From Christensenella sp964438705 (GTDB lineage: Bacteria > Bacillota > Clostridia > Christensenellales > Christensenellaceae): a stretch of 64,000 nucleotides of DNA. The position numbers were made by a program, and so were the translations under genes. Location: NCBI GenBank assembly GCA_964438705.1, contig CAYTKQ010000001.1:1-64000 (forward strand), written 5' to 3'. Under the pieces are notes generated by a model that saw only the letters and a program-made list of their open reading frames with translations, ran no database searches and was not told the DNA's origin. Of this stretch, positions 16,672-26,200 are shown one piece after another (position 1 is the stretch's first letter; every line of letters begins with the position of its first letter).

Positions 16672-17906
16672 GTGATATCAGAGACATAACGCTGGCGCCG
16701 TCCGGACGTCAGAAGATCGAGTGGGTGAAGCGGTATATGCCGGTTCTGCGGAGCTTTGAGCAGGAGTATGCGCCGCAAAAGCCGTTTGAAGGCTATAAAA
16801 TGTGCGTGTGCTGTCATCTAGAGGCGAAAACCGCGTATCTGATTCAAGTGATTCAGGCATGCGGCGCGCAGGTCGCGGCGTGCGCGTCCAATCCGCTTTC
16901 CACACAGGACGATGTTGTTGCCGCGCTTGTGGAAGGCGGCGCAGACGTATATGCGATCCATGGAGAAACGACGGAGCAATATGATGGCCACATCAGGAGC
17001 GCGCTTATGACGGAGCCGAACCTGATTTTGGACGACGGCGGTGATGTGATCACCATGCTGCACCAAGAGTTTTCGCATTTGCTTGAAAAGGTGATCGGTG
17101 CGAGCGAAGAGACGACGACGGGCGTGCTGAGGCTTAAGGCGATGGAAAAGGCGGGCGAGTTAAAAATTCCCGTCATACCGGTCAACGACGCGCAGTGCAA
17201 GTATATGTTTGACAATCGCTACGGCACAGGGCAGTCGGTGTGGGACGGTATCATGCGAACCACAAACCTGATCGTCGCAGGGAAGCGCGTGGTGGTGGCG
17301 GGCTACGGCTGGTGCGGAAAAGGCGTTGCGAAGCGCGCTGCGGCACTCGGTGCACGCGTCATTGTAACGGAGATCGACCATATCAAGGCGACGGAAGCGC
17401 TGATGGATGGGTTTGACGTGATGACCATGGACGACGCTGCGGCTTTGGGCGACGTTTTCGTAACGGTCACCGGTTGTGATAATGTAATCACATCGCGTCA
17501 TTTTGAAAAGATGAAAGACGGTGTTCTTCTTTCAAACGCGGGACATTTTGACTGTGAGGTCAACGTCGCGCAACTTGGAGAAATCAGTGAAAAGGTCGTT
17601 GAAATGCGCAACAACGTAGAGGGCTATGTGCAAAAGGACGGCAGAATATTGAATGTGATTGCGGGCGGGAGACTTGTGAACCTCGCTTCGGGCGACGGAC
17701 ATCCGGCGGAGATCATGGACATGAGTTTCGCATTGCAGTTCCTTGCGCAAAAATATATCAAGGAAAATCATACGTCTATGAAGCCGGGGCTTAAAAATCT
17801 TCCGCAGGACATCGACTATGGTGTGGCGGTACGTAAGCTGAATGCAATGGGCGGTGCGGTAGACGTGCTGACGGATGAGCAGCGCAAGTATTTGTATGGA
17901 GAATAA
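16668..17906 (+). CDS. ahcY: Adenosylhomocysteinase
   Basis: A 412-residue NAD-dependent hydrolase that splits S-adenosylhomocysteine into adenosine and homocysteine, relieving product inhibition of methyltransferases. Recognisable blocks are CCHLEAKTAYL, ACASNPLSTQDDVVAAL, ILDDGGDVITMLH, EETTTGVLRL, and the NAD-binding loop GYGWCGKGVAKRAAALGARV. The C-terminus ends in QRKYLYGE, close to the usual K-Y-Y ending. It lacks the roughly 40-residue insertion seen in many proteobacterial and eukaryotic enzymes, as expected of the shorter form. It sits directly before mtaD, whose product also acts on SAH-type nucleosides. Confidence 0.96.
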   Translation: MSDIRDITLAPSGRQKIEWVKRYMPVLRSFEQEYAPQKPFEGYKMCVCCHLEAKTAYLIQVIQACGAQVAACASNPLSTQDDVVAALVEGGADVYAIHGETTEQYDGHIRSALMTEPNLILDDGGDVITMLHQEFSHLLEKVIGASEETTTGVLRLKAMEKAGELKIPVIPVNDAQCKYMFDNRYGTGQSVWDGIMRTTNLIVAGKRVVVAGYGWCGKGVAKRAAALGARVIVTEIDHIKATEALMDGFDVMTMDDAAALGDVFVTVTGCDNVITSRHFEKMKDGVLLSNAGHFDCEVNVAQLGEISEKVVEMRNNVEGYVQKDGRILNVIAGGRLVNLASGDGHPAEIMDMSFALQFLAQKYIKENHTSMKPGLKNLPQDIDYGVAVRKLNAMGGAVDVLTDEQRKYLYGE

Positions 17907-17910
17907 TAGA

Positions 17911-19194
17911 ATGATTGAAATCAAGAACGCGACCCTGATCACAAATAATGAACAAAATGATGTGATACAGGACGCCGTCATACAGGTGAAGGAAGGAAAG
18001 ATCGCCTATGCGGGAGCTGCTTCCGGTGCGCCGGAGTTTCTTGCAGAACGAACGATCGACGCGCATGGAAATGCGGTGCTTCCGGGCTTTGTGAACATGC
18101 ATACGCATGTGCCGATGACTCTCTTTCGTTCTTTTGCCGATGATCTGGACTTGATGACATGGCTCAACACGAAGATATTTCCGGCAGAGGATCAGCTGAC
18201 AGAGGAGAGTGCCTATTGGGCGAGCATGGCGGCGATGTGCGAAATGGCGGCGGCAGGCGTTACGGCGTTCAATGAGATGTACTTTTTTATCGACTCGATT
18301 GCCCGCGCCGTGCAAGAAAGCGGATTGCGCGCAGTGCTTTCGCGCGCAGTTGTCACGCCGGCGCTGGGCGTTGGAGAGCGAATGCTCGCTGAAAGCGTCG
18401 AGTTGTTTGAAAAATACAATGGGGCAGGCCGATTGAAGGTATTTTTGTCTCCGCATGCGCAGTATACCGTGAATAATGAGATGCTGGGGCAGATCGCGGC
18501 AGAAGCCAAAAGGCTTGGCACGGGCGTTCATATGCACATTTCAGAGACGCGGGGAGAGCATGAAGGCTGCCTGAAAGAACAAGGTCTCACACCGATCGAG
18601 CTGTGTGAAAAGACGGGACTGATGGACGTGCCCTTTTATGCCGCCCACTGTGTGTGGGTGAGCGATCATGATATGGAGCTGATGGCAAAACACGGCGCGA
18701 CGGTGCTGAGCTGTCCTAAAAGTAATCTGAAGCTTGCGAGCGGAATTGCGCCACTTACAAAAATGATACAAGCGGGTGTTACAGTAACGCTGGGAACGGA
18801 TGGAGCGTCGTCCAACAACAAGCTTTCCATGATGGATGAAATGACGTATGCAAGTTATTTGCAAAAGGGAACGACATACGATCCCAAAACGATGCCGGCG
18901 GCACAGGCGTTAAAGCTTGCGACGACGAATGGCGCGCAGGCACTTGGATTGGGGAAAGGGACGCTTGAGGCAGGCGAAAACGCGGACATGGTGATGCTTG
19001 ACGTGAGCGGGATTCGCTATACGCCGGATTATGATATGGTTTCGTTGATCGTCTATGCGGGCAGTGATGCAGATGTTTGTATGACGATGGTGGGCGGCGA
19101 TATTATCTATGAGAACGGGGCGTTTTCGTTTGCGGATATCAAAGAAGTGAAGGAAAAAATTTCGGAATATGCCGAAATCATGAAACGGATTTAA
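17911..19194 (+). CDS. mtaD: 5-methylthioadenosine/S-adenosylhomocysteine deaminase
   Basis: A 427-residue zinc-dependent amidohydrolase of the TrzN/MtaD family, deaminating methylthioadenosine, SAH or adenosine to the inosine forms. The start is ATG 17911, eight bases after TGGAGA and four bases beyond the ahcY stop. Metal and substrate blocks are NMHTHVPMTLFR (about 64), HMHISETRGE (about 210), AAHCVWV (about 245) and LGTDGASSNNKLSM (about 293). Adjacent ahcY and mtaD genes form a SAM-recycling pair. Which of the three substrates is used cannot be told from sequence. Confidence 0.93.
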   Translation: MIEIKNATLITNNEQNDVIQDAVIQVKEGKIAYAGAASGAPEFLAERTIDAHGNAVLPGFVNMHTHVPMTLFRSFADDLDLMTWLNTKIFPAEDQLTEESAYWASMAAMCEMAAAGVTAFNEMYFFIDSIARAVQESGLRAVLSRAVVTPALGVGERMLAESVELFEKYNGAGRLKVFLSPHAQYTVNNEMLGQIAAEAKRLGTGVHMHISETRGEHEGCLKEQGLTPIELCEKTGLMDVPFYAAHCVWVSDHDMELMAKHGATVLSCPKSNLKLASGIAPLTKMIQAGVTVTLGTDGASSNNKLSMMDEMTYASYLQKGTTYDPKTMPAAQALKLATTNGAQALGLGKGTLEAGENADMVMLDVSGIRYTPDYDMVSLIVYAGSDADVCMTMVGGDIIYENGAFSFADIKEVKEKISEYAEIMKRI

Positions 19195-19204
19195 GGAAGA
19201 GACA

Positions 19205-21034
19205 ATGCGCAAAAGAATCACGACCTTGCTGCTTTTCATACTGCTCGCGGCTGTTGTGTTGATTGCTGGCTGCTCTGCAGAAGAACAGCAGTCTCAAGGC
19301 ACACAGAAAAAAGATACACAAATCAACGGCATCGTCACAGGCGGGGATGCCGCACTTGGCGAGAATGTCAATCTGCAAAACATCAATGTGGAACAGCAGG
19401 GGGAAAATACGGTTATCACACTGTATTTTCTCAGCGGATCGCGGGTCGCGGGGGTGAATGAATCCAAGATTTCGACTGTGCCGCAATATAGCGCCCGGCT
19501 TTTTTCGGCACCCTATCGCCTGGAAGTGGATCTTGCGGTCAGCTTCTGGGACTATGCGCAAAACAGCGAAACATACAACAACAGCGTCCTCTACGGCTTG
19601 TTTAACACCATGCACGCAGAGGACGACAGGTTGTCCGTCTTTTTCCAGCTGAATGAAAATGTGGAGGCAACGGTGCGCGAGGACGCGGATAAGCTCGTTT
19701 TTACGCTTGTGCCAAAGGCATCTGCGGCGCAGAACGCTTATTATGTAGGCCTGAACGCATACGAAGCATATGAGCAGAATTTGATCCCGGATGATACGGG
19801 GCTGACGCCTACGATGTGTGATGGACTCAAGGATATCATGCTGATTTCAAAAGCGCTGAAGGACGAGGCTTCCGCAAAGAAACTTGCCGAAGAGATTAAT
19901 TTGAAAATTGCGAGCGCGGTTCCCGCAAAAAAGGCATATGTTTTTGAGATGGAAACGGACGCGCTTCCGCAATATAATAAGGATGCGGACGCGGAATCAA
20001 TGAAAGAGGAGCCTGTGATCTTGAAGGACGGCACGCCTACGGCGCTCCCGGTTTTGGTGGAAAACGGCAGATATCTTTGCATGACGCCGGAGGGCAATAC
20101 GATCTATGCGCGTTCCTATGTACCGAGCAGCGGCGAGGATACCGAACAGGTGCTCAAAGAAAAACTGTGGCTGCTCGAAGCGAACGGAAAAAAAACACAG
20201 CTTGAACTACAGGATTTTTACGGGGTAGAAAAAGCGGCGGTGTCTGCGGACGGGAGATATCTGGGCATCCTTGATTCGGGAATTGAAAACAAGGTGCTGT
20301 ATGTATACGATTTGCAGGAAAAGGCGCTGCATAACCTTGGTGAAGAAGGACTCGGAAGCATTACGACCTCCTTTGCGTGGGATGCGGAGCGTCCGGTGGT
20401 GTATGCGATGTCGGGAGCGGAGGCACTGCAACTGGTGAAATATGATTTTTCCAAGCCGGAAGGCGCACGTGTGGAAGGAATCGGCGGCGATATGCCCGGG
20501 GCGGACAGCAAAATCGCCCTTGTGAACGCAAAGCTATATTATGTCGACAAGACTGTGGAAAGCGGCCGGATCTATGCGGTTGATATCAATACGCAGGAAC
20601 GGACCGAGGTTGCACAGGGGGTGGACTTCGTCATTTCTAGGGACGGAAACCATCTTGCATCTGTGGTTCCCGTCAGGCAGGTCGATGAAACGCAGCCGGA
20701 TACGGAAACCATCGCATTCCATGTGATCGTGACGAATCTGGCAACGGGTGCGCAGTCCGAAGCGCTCGGTGACGCGGGCGAAGGCGTTGGGCTGGCGTTT
20801 GACGCAAACAATGACGCGCTTTATATTTCCACCGCGTCTTACGACGGCGTGAGCGAAGCGTATCCGTTTGCGGTATTGAAATACACGATTTCGACCCCGC
20901 AGCTTGATTTGCTTGAGTATTCCAAGACAGAGAAAATTCTGCCCGGCGTAAATCCGGAGGAATTGTATTTTATCAATTATTACAGTCAGAATGGCGACAG
21001 CTTTTATGTCACCTATATTCAGACGGAAAAATGA
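19205..21034 (+). CDS. Large lipoprotein with AMIN-like and beta-propeller-like regions
   Basis: A 609-residue predicted lipoprotein, start ATG 19205 behind GGAAGAG. The signal peptide ends in the lipobox IAGC with lipidated Cys23. Residues 50-155 have the look of an AMIN-type domain (NTVITLYFLSGSRV, then RLFSAPYRLEVDL), which in other proteins binds cell-wall glycans. Residues 260-600 are a series of beta-strand repeats of the kind VSADGRYLGILDSG, suggesting a propeller. It is downstream of mtaD by 10 bases and closed by the terminator at 21047. Domain calls are by eye and the function is unknown; a cell-surface role is likely. Confidence 0.75.
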   Translation: MRKRITTLLLFILLAAVVLIAGCSAEEQQSQGTQKKDTQINGIVTGGDAALGENVNLQNINVEQQGENTVITLYFLSGSRVAGVNESKISTVPQYSARLFSAPYRLEVDLAVSFWDYAQNSETYNNSVLYGLFNTMHAEDDRLSVFFQLNENVEATVREDADKLVFTLVPKASAAQNAYYVGLNAYEAYEQNLIPDDTGLTPTMCDGLKDIMLISKALKDEASAKKLAEEINLKIASAVPAKKAYVFEMETDALPQYNKDADAESMKEEPVILKDGTPTALPVLVENGRYLCMTPEGNTIYARSYVPSSGEDTEQVLKEKLWLLEANGKKTQLELQDFYGVEKAAVSADGRYLGILDSGIENKVLYVYDLQEKALHNLGEEGLGSITTSFAWDAERPVVYAMSGAEALQLVKYDFSKPEGARVEGIGGDMPGADSKIALVNAKLYYVDKTVESGRIYAVDINTQERTEVAQGVDFVISRDGNHLASVVPVRQVDETQPDTETIAFHVIVTNLATGAQSEALGDAGEGVGLAFDANNDALYISTASYDGVSEAYPFAVLKYTISTPQLDLLEYSKTEKILPGVNPEELYFINYYSQNGDSFYVTYIQTEK

Positions 21035-21046
21035 AGTGTTTGAAGC

Positions 21047-21070
21047 AAAAGCCGCTTTTGCGGCTTTTTT
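21047..21070 (+). terminator. Rho-independent terminator
   Basis: AAAAGCCGC (21047-21055) pairs with GCGGCTTTT (21060-21068) around TTTT, with a T-run. It ends the YjbQ to lipoprotein operon. Confidence 0.88.
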
Positions 21071-21095
21071 GTTGCAAAAACAGGCGGGAGTTGTC

Positions 21096-22574
21096 ATGAA
21101 AACAGTGTTGGTCGCAGTCAATGCAAGCTATGTCCATATCAATCCGGCGGTCAGGTCGCTTGCCACTGCAAGCAATGGAAGGGCTTCCTTTGCGGAATAC
21201 AACATCAATCAGGACCCGCACGACATTCTGCGCGAATTATTGGCCTATAAAGCCGATGCAATTGGATTTTCATGCTATATCTGGAATATAGAGTTTGTTC
21301 TTCGTCTTGCGATGGACGTAAAGCTGGCCGTGCCGAATACATGCGTTTTTCTTGGCGGCCCGGAGGCAACCTTTCGCGCAGAGGAGCTGCTGCATAAACT
21401 GTCTGTGGATTATGTGATGTGCGGCGAGGGCGAGGAGCGCATCGAAGAGTTCCTTGCTGAGCTGGAGAACGGGAGCAGGGTGAAAACCAAGGGCGTCTTA
21501 TTTCTTGAGGACAAAGCGTTGGCGGGAAATGAAGCGTATCAGACCGCAGATGTTGAAAAGTTGCCTGCGCCTTTTTCGGCGGGCGATCTTTATGATGAAA
21601 ACAGAATATATTATTACGAATCTTCGCGCGGATGTGCGTTCGCCTGTGCGTATTGCTTGTCTGGTGCGGTTGGCGGCGTGCGTGAAAAATCTCTGGAAAA
21701 GGTGAAAAGTGATATTAGAGCGTTTTTGCAGCGGGGTGTGAAGTTGGTAAAATTTACGGACAGGACCTTCAACCACAATGCCGAGCGCGCAAGGGAAATC
21801 ATCCGTTTTTTGCTGGAAGAGGCAGGGGATACGGCGTTTCATTTCGAGGTTGCGCTTGATTTGATGGATGATGAAATGATCGCGCTTCTGCAAAGTGCAC
21901 CACGCGGTAAGATACAGCTTGAGGCGGGCGTACAGACCACGAACGAACGTACGCTTACGGCGGTGATCCGCAAAACGGATGTAAAAAAAATCGCGAAAAA
22001 CGCCGTAAAAATCATGGAAGCAAGAAATATCCATCTGCATCTTGACCTGATCGCGGGGCTTCCGTATGAAAATTTGGAAAGTTTTCGGCGGTCGTTTGAT
22101 GAGATTTACGGCATTTATCCGGATGCGCTGCAACTTGGATTTTTGAAGCTGCTGCCCGGAACGAGGCTGCGAAAAGAAGCGGAAAGGCGCGGAATTGTCT
22201 ACAGAAGCTATGCGCCGTACGAGGTGATCAGAACAGATGATATGTCTGCCGAAGAGATTTTGTACCTAAAAGGCATCGAGCAGCTTTTGAACCGCTATTA
22301 CAATACGGGCAGGGCGAGGACTGCGTTTGACTATCTCACGCAAGAAGGGATATTTCGTCCGTTTGAACTTTACGAAAGGCTGTACGCTTTTTGCGAGGAA
22401 AACGGTTATGCTTCGCGGCCGGTGGGGGCGCGAAACCAGTTTGTTTTACTGATTGAGTTTGCGAACGCAGTTTTGAAGCCGTCGCAAAAAGACGCGTTTT
22501 TTCGCGCCTTGCGACAGGATTACGATCATACGAAAGTCAAAGGAAAAATTCCGGAAGAAATTGCTGAAAAATAG
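21096..22574 (+). CDS. B12-binding-domain radical SAM protein (DUF4080-type)
   Basis: A 492-residue protein. The start is ATG 21096 after GGGAG; the longer frame overlaps the upstream terminator and is rejected. A cobalamin-binding-like Rossmann domain covers residues 1-140 (GFSCYIWNIEFVL, FLGGPEATFRAEE). The radical SAM core begins with the cluster motif CAFACAYCLSG (CxxxCxxC) near residue 180, and the end has the all-helical C-terminal region of the DUF4080 proteins common in Clostridia. The B12 domain lacks an obvious DxHxxG, so cobalamin may not be held in the usual base-off way. The reaction is unknown. Confidence 0.88.
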   Translation: MKTVLVAVNASYVHINPAVRSLATASNGRASFAEYNINQDPHDILRELLAYKADAIGFSCYIWNIEFVLRLAMDVKLAVPNTCVFLGGPEATFRAEELLHKLSVDYVMCGEGEERIEEFLAELENGSRVKTKGVLFLEDKALAGNEAYQTADVEKLPAPFSAGDLYDENRIYYYESSRGCAFACAYCLSGAVGGVREKSLEKVKSDIRAFLQRGVKLVKFTDRTFNHNAERAREIIRFLLEEAGDTAFHFEVALDLMDDEMIALLQSAPRGKIQLEAGVQTTNERTLTAVIRKTDVKKIAKNAVKIMEARNIHLHLDLIAGLPYENLESFRRSFDEIYGIYPDALQLGFLKLLPGTRLRKEAERRGIVYRSYAPYEVIRTDDMSAEEILYLKGIEQLLNRYYNTGRARTAFDYLTQEGIFRPFELYERLYAFCEENGYASRPVGARNQFVLLIEFANAVLKPSQKDAFFRALRQDYDHTKVKGKIPEEIAEK

Positions 22575-22584
22575 GAAAAAGGTG

Positions 22585-22638
22585 TTTACAAAAAATTTTG
22601 AATGGTTATAATAAAATTGAAGGTCAAAGAAAGTCAAA
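22585..22638 (+). promoter_or_regulatory. ctsR promoter with CtsR operator
   Basis: TTTACA (22585-22590) and TATAAT (22607-22612) are 16 bases apart. Immediately downstream is GGTCAAAGAAAGTCAAA at 22622-22638, an exact fit to the CtsR heptad repeat (A/G)GTCAAA-N3-(A/G)GTCAAA. The operator covers the start of transcription, so the operon is very likely autorepressed and induced by heat or protein damage. Confidence 0.92.
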
Positions 22639-22654
22639 GATAGGAGGCGGCGCG

Positions 22655-23125
22655 ATGTCGATTTTGAGCGATCATATTGAAAGCTTTATTAAGGAGCTGA
22701 TGACGGAGGAAGACGGAATGGCGGAGCTTCAGCGCAACGAGCTTGCACAAAAATTCAATTGCGCACCGTCGCAGATCAACTATGTGCTCACGACCCGGTT
22801 TTCACCGGGCAGAGGATATGTGATTGAGTCACGGCGTGGTGGCGGCGGGTATATCCGCGTGATACGTGTGGATATGGATCGGTGCGATTATCTGTCGCAA
22901 GTGATAGACGGATATTTGAGCGAAGCCATCAACATGAGGCAGGCGGCCGAGCTGATCGAAGGGCTTCGGGAGACAGGAGCGATCGGCAAGGATATGAAAA
23001 ATGTGATGCTTGCCGCGATTTCAGACCGGGCACTTGGCGCAGCACGAGAATTTAGGAATGAGTTGAGAAGTATGGTACTAAAAGAGATGCTGACTTCGGT
23101 ATTATTGAGGGAGGATAACGAGTGA
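22655..23125 (+). CDS. ctsR: Transcriptional repressor CtsR
   Basis: A 156-residue dimeric repressor of class III heat-shock genes. The start is ATG 22655 behind AGGAGG (22642-22647). The N-terminal winged helix-turn-helix includes QRNELAQKFNCAPSQINYVLTTRFSPGRGY and the glycine-rich wing ESRRGGGGYIRV, the heat-sensing tip known from Bacillus CtsR. The C-terminal half is the helical dimer domain. Length is typical. The operator directly upstream and the following mcsA and clpC confirm the assignment. Confidence 0.96.
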   Translation: MSILSDHIESFIKELMTEEDGMAELQRNELAQKFNCAPSQINYVLTTRFSPGRGYVIESRRGGGGYIRVIRVDMDRCDYLSQVIDGYLSEAINMRQAAELIEGLRETGAIGKDMKNVMLAAISDRALGAAREFRNELRSMVLKEMLTSVLLREDNE

Positions 23126-23550
23126 TGTTGTGTGATAAATGTAAACAAAGGGAAGCAAATATTCATATCAGGCAAAGCATCAACGGTGTGACCACGGAAC
23201 GAAAGCTTTGCTCGGTGTGCGCAAAGGAAGAACAGGGATTGATGGATGCGTTTTCTATGGACGGATTTTTCAACGATCTGTTTGCGACGAGCCTATTGAA
23301 GCGCGGCTCAGGAAGGATGGGAACGATGTTTGAATTTATGCCGCAGGAATCGGCTGGAAAAAATGATCGCCACAACGCGGAATTTATGGTATATGAAAAC
23401 AGCCTGGAGCTGCCCGAAATCGATTTGCGTGAGAAAAAAGGGACGGGTGATTTGAAGGCACAGCTCGCACGGGCGATTGAAGAGGAGAATTATGAGCGGG
23501 CGGCGGAAATAAGAGATTTGCTGAAAAAGGAAACAGAAGACGGAAACTGA
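23125..23550 (+). CDS. mcsA: McsA-like zinc-finger/UVR-motif protein
   Basis: A 141-residue protein with paired CxxC zinc motifs at the N-terminus (CDKCKQREANIHI, then CSVCAKEEQG) and a C-terminal UVR motif (LKAQLARAIEEENYERAAEIRDLL). This is the layout of McsA, the activator of the protein-arginine kinase McsB and a modulator of CtsR. The start codon is ATG 23125, overlapping the ctsR stop by one base; GTG 23122 is an alternative. Its usual partner gene mcsB is missing: only 126 bases separate this gene from clpC. Confidence 0.9.
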   Translation: MLCDKCKQREANIHIRQSINGVTTERKLCSVCAKEEQGLMDAFSMDGFFNDLFATSLLKRGSGRMGTMFEFMPQESAGKNDRHNAEFMVYENSLELPEIDLREKKGTGDLKAQLARAIEEENYERAAEIRDLLKKETEDGN

Positions 23551-23676
23551 TGTTTGAAAAAGAGCAGGACGGTTATATTTTAACCGGAGTTTGGCTGAAT
23601 GGATGGAAACAATCGGCGTGCCGTTCGCCGCAAAAACGGCGCTTCCCGAATTGGGTGGAAGTTGAAGGAGGAAGAT
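23551..23676 (+). other. mcsA-clpC spacer where mcsB would be expected
   Basis: In most Firmicutes this position holds mcsB, about 1 kb. Here it is 126 bases. All three forward frames were read; none encodes an arginine-kinase motif. One frame gives a 23-residue segment beginning LAEWMETIGVPF, faintly like the start of a kinase N-terminus but not convincing. The last bases contain the clpC ribosome site AAGGAGG. Confidence 0.6.
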
Positions 23677-26106
23677 ATGAACAATATGTCGAGATTTACT
23701 GCGGGAGCACAGGAGGCTGTCAATCAGGCGGCTCAGTTTGCGAGCAGTATGGGAGAAAATTCGGTGGGAACGGAGCACCTTCTTTTGGGGTTGATCCTTG
23801 AAGGGGGCACTGCTTCGGAAATTTTGAAGAGACAAGGCATCGACGCGAATAAGGCGAGGGAATATATCCGCTCGGTAACCACAGACGGCGGATACGGCAA
23901 TCCGCAGGTGATCGGCTATACGCCGAGAACCAAAAAAATCATTGAAATGAGCGTCGCCTTCTCGAGGCAGCTTGGTCAGAATTTTATTGGGACGGAGCAT
24001 ATGCTGCTTGCGATCATCAACGAACGTGAGAGTATGGGTTTCCGCATGCTGTATGACCTTGGCGCGGACATGGCTGCGATGCAGCAGGAAATCCTTGCGG
24101 TTGCGCAGGGTGCGCCCACGGGCAGCGAGGAGAAACCGAAATCTTCCACGCCGAAGCTGGATAAATTCGGACGCGATCTGACCGTTGCAGCGAAAAACGG
24201 AGAGCTTGATCCGGTGATCGGACGGGCGGAGGAAATCGAGCGGATCATTCAGATTTTGAGCCGCAGGACGAAGAACAATCCGGTATTGATCGGCGAACCG
24301 GGCGTGGGAAAATCCGCGATTGCCGAAGGACTTGCCGAAAAGATCGTGGAGGGCAATATTCCGGATATGCTCAAGAATAAGCGCGTTGTGATGCTCGACC
24401 TCGCCGGTATGCTTGCGGGTTCGAAATTCCGCGGAGAGTTTGAGGAGAGACTTAAGGATGCGCTCGATGAACTGAAAAAGGCGGGTGACGTGATTATGTT
24501 CATCGACGAGCTGCATACGCTGATTGGCGCGGGTGCGGCAGAGGGTGCGATGGATGCGGCGAACATCTTGAAGCCGATGCTTGCACGCGGCGAGATACAG
24601 GTGATCGGCGCGACCACGATTGATGAATACAGGAAGCATATTGAAAAGGACGCGGCACTTGAGCGCCGGTTCCAGCCGGTGAACGTCGGCGAACCGACGC
24701 CGGAGGAGGCGCTGCAGATTTTGGAAGGGCTGCGCGACCGATATGAAGCGCATCACAAAGTGACGATCACGGACGAAGCGCTGAAGGCGGCGGTCGATCT
24801 TTCCACGAGATATATTATGGACCGTTTCCTGCCCGACAAGGCGATCGACTTGATCGATGAGGCGGCTTCCAAGGTGCGTATTTCGATGTTCACCTCTCCG
24901 CCGGATTTGCGGGAGCTTGAAGAAAAGCTTGAGATGATTGGCAAGGAAAAGGAGAGCGCGATCGCGCATGAGGATTTTGAGAAGGCTGCGAAGCTAAGAG
25001 ACGAGGAGGCCGACATCAAGCGCGACATCGAGCATTGCTCGGAGGAGTGGAGAAAGGCGGTTGCCAAGGAGAAGGGCATCGTGACCGAAGAGGATATTGC
25101 GCAGATCATTTCCAGTTGGACGCACATCCCTGTTGTGAAGCTCACAGAGGACGAGAGCAAAAAACTGCTTGCGCTGGAATCCATGCTTCACGAGCGTGTG
25201 ATCGGGCAGGAGGAAGCGGTATCCGCAGTCGCGAAGGCCATCCGCCGTGCGCGTGCGGGGTTAAAAGACCCGGCAAGGCCGATCGGTTCGTTTATCTTCT
25301 TGGGCCCTACGGGCGTGGGTAAAACAGAGCTGACAAAGGCGCTCGCGGCATCGATGTTCGGCGATGAAAATGCGATGATCCGCCTCGATATGTCGGAATA
25401 TATGGAGAAGCACAGCGTGTCGAAGCTGGTCGGTTCCCCTCCGGGATATATCGGATACGACGAGGGCGGACAACTGACACAGGCCGTGCGTACAAAGCCT
25501 TATTCGGTGGTGCTGTTTGACGAGATCGAAAAAGCGCATCCGGATGTGTTCAACATTTTGCTGCAGGTTTTGGAGGACGGGCGGCTGACCGACGCAAAGG
25601 GCAGGACCGTAGACTTTAAAAATACGATCATCATCATGACTTCGAATGTAGGCGCACACGAGATCGGCAAGGCAAAGATCGGCTTTACGAACGGCGAGAC
25701 CGAGGATCGAGAAAAACTTAAGGAATATGACGAGATGAAGGAGCGCATGATGGAAGCGCTGAAAAACACCTTCCGGCCCGAGTTTTTAAACCGGATCGAC
25801 GACATCATCGTATTCCACAAGCTGACGGAAAAGGATACGCTGCAGATTGCCGAGCTGATGCTCTCGAGCGTTGGCAAAAGGCTGAGCGAACGGGAGATCG
25901 ACCTGAGCTTTACCAAAGATGCCGCAAAGCTGATGGCGAAGGACGGGATGAGCGACCAGTATGGCGCGAGACCCCTGCGTCGTATGATTCAGCAAACGGT
26001 GGAGGATAAGCTTTCCGAAGAGATTCTCGCAGGCAAAATCCAAATTGGAGACAAAGTGAAGATGTTTGTCGAGAATGGAGATATTGCATTTAAAAAAGAA
26101 AGTTGA
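23677..26106 (+). CDS. clpC: ATP-dependent Clp protease ATP-binding subunit ClpC
   Basis: An 809-residue hexameric AAA+ unfoldase delivering substrates to ClpP. The start is ATG 23677 behind AAGGAGG. In order: a double Clp N-domain (about 1-145), the first AAA module with Walker A GEPGVGKSAIAEGL (about 207) and Walker B VIMFIDELHTLIG, a middle domain with a UVR motif (IAHEDFEKAAKLRDEEADI), then the second AAA module with GPTGVGKTELTKALA (about 543) and VVLFDEIEKAHPDVFN, and the C-terminal small domain. The UVR-bearing middle domain separates ClpC from ClpB and ClpA. It ends the CtsR-controlled operon. Confidence 0.97.
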   Translation: MNNMSRFTAGAQEAVNQAAQFASSMGENSVGTEHLLLGLILEGGTASEILKRQGIDANKAREYIRSVTTDGGYGNPQVIGYTPRTKKIIEMSVAFSRQLGQNFIGTEHMLLAIINERESMGFRMLYDLGADMAAMQQEILAVAQGAPTGSEEKPKSSTPKLDKFGRDLTVAAKNGELDPVIGRAEEIERIIQILSRRTKNNPVLIGEPGVGKSAIAEGLAEKIVEGNIPDMLKNKRVVMLDLAGMLAGSKFRGEFEERLKDALDELKKAGDVIMFIDELHTLIGAGAAEGAMDAANILKPMLARGEIQVIGATTIDEYRKHIEKDAALERRFQPVNVGEPTPEEALQILEGLRDRYEAHHKVTITDEALKAAVDLSTRYIMDRFLPDKAIDLIDEAASKVRISMFTSPPDLRELEEKLEMIGKEKESAIAHEDFEKAAKLRDEEADIKRDIEHCSEEWRKAVAKEKGIVTEEDIAQIISSWTHIPVVKLTEDESKKLLALESMLHERVIGQEEAVSAVAKAIRRARAGLKDPARPIGSFIFLGPTGVGKTELTKALAASMFGDENAMIRLDMSEYMEKHSVSKLVGSPPGYIGYDEGGQLTQAVRTKPYSVVLFDEIEKAHPDVFNILLQVLEDGRLTDAKGRTVDFKNTIIIMTSNVGAHEIGKAKIGFTNGETEDREKLKEYDEMKERMMEALKNTFRPEFLNRIDDIIVFHKLTEKDTLQIAELMLSSVGKRLSEREIDLSFTKDAAKLMAKDGMSDQYGARPLRRMIQQTVEDKLSEEILAGKIQIGDKVKMFVENGDIAFKKES

Positions 26107-26124
26107 TATAATTGTAAAACAAGT

Positions 26125-26157
26125 ACAAGTGCGGCAAAGTTAATTTGCCGCTCTTGT
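26125..26157 (+). terminator. Long stem-loop after clpC
   Basis: ACAAGTGCGGCAAA (26125-26138) pairs with TTTGCCGCTCTTGT (26144-26157), with one T-T mismatch and a 5-nt loop. No clean T-run follows, so it may be a weak terminator or an mRNA 3'-end stabiliser. Confidence 0.6.
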
Positions 26158-26200
26158 GATATTTGTTCAAAATTTTGTGGAAAGAGGAAGCCTTCTAATT

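Noticed and set aside
23551..23676. Degenerate mcsB remnant
   Set aside because: Three frames read; no arginine-kinase motif. A faint LAEWM segment is too short to support the call, so only the absence is reported.
23308..24969. 553-codon minus-strand frame antisense to mcsA and clpC
   Set aside because: A shadow of high-GC third-position coding on the other strand; the protein is Arg/His-rich with no recognisable domain.
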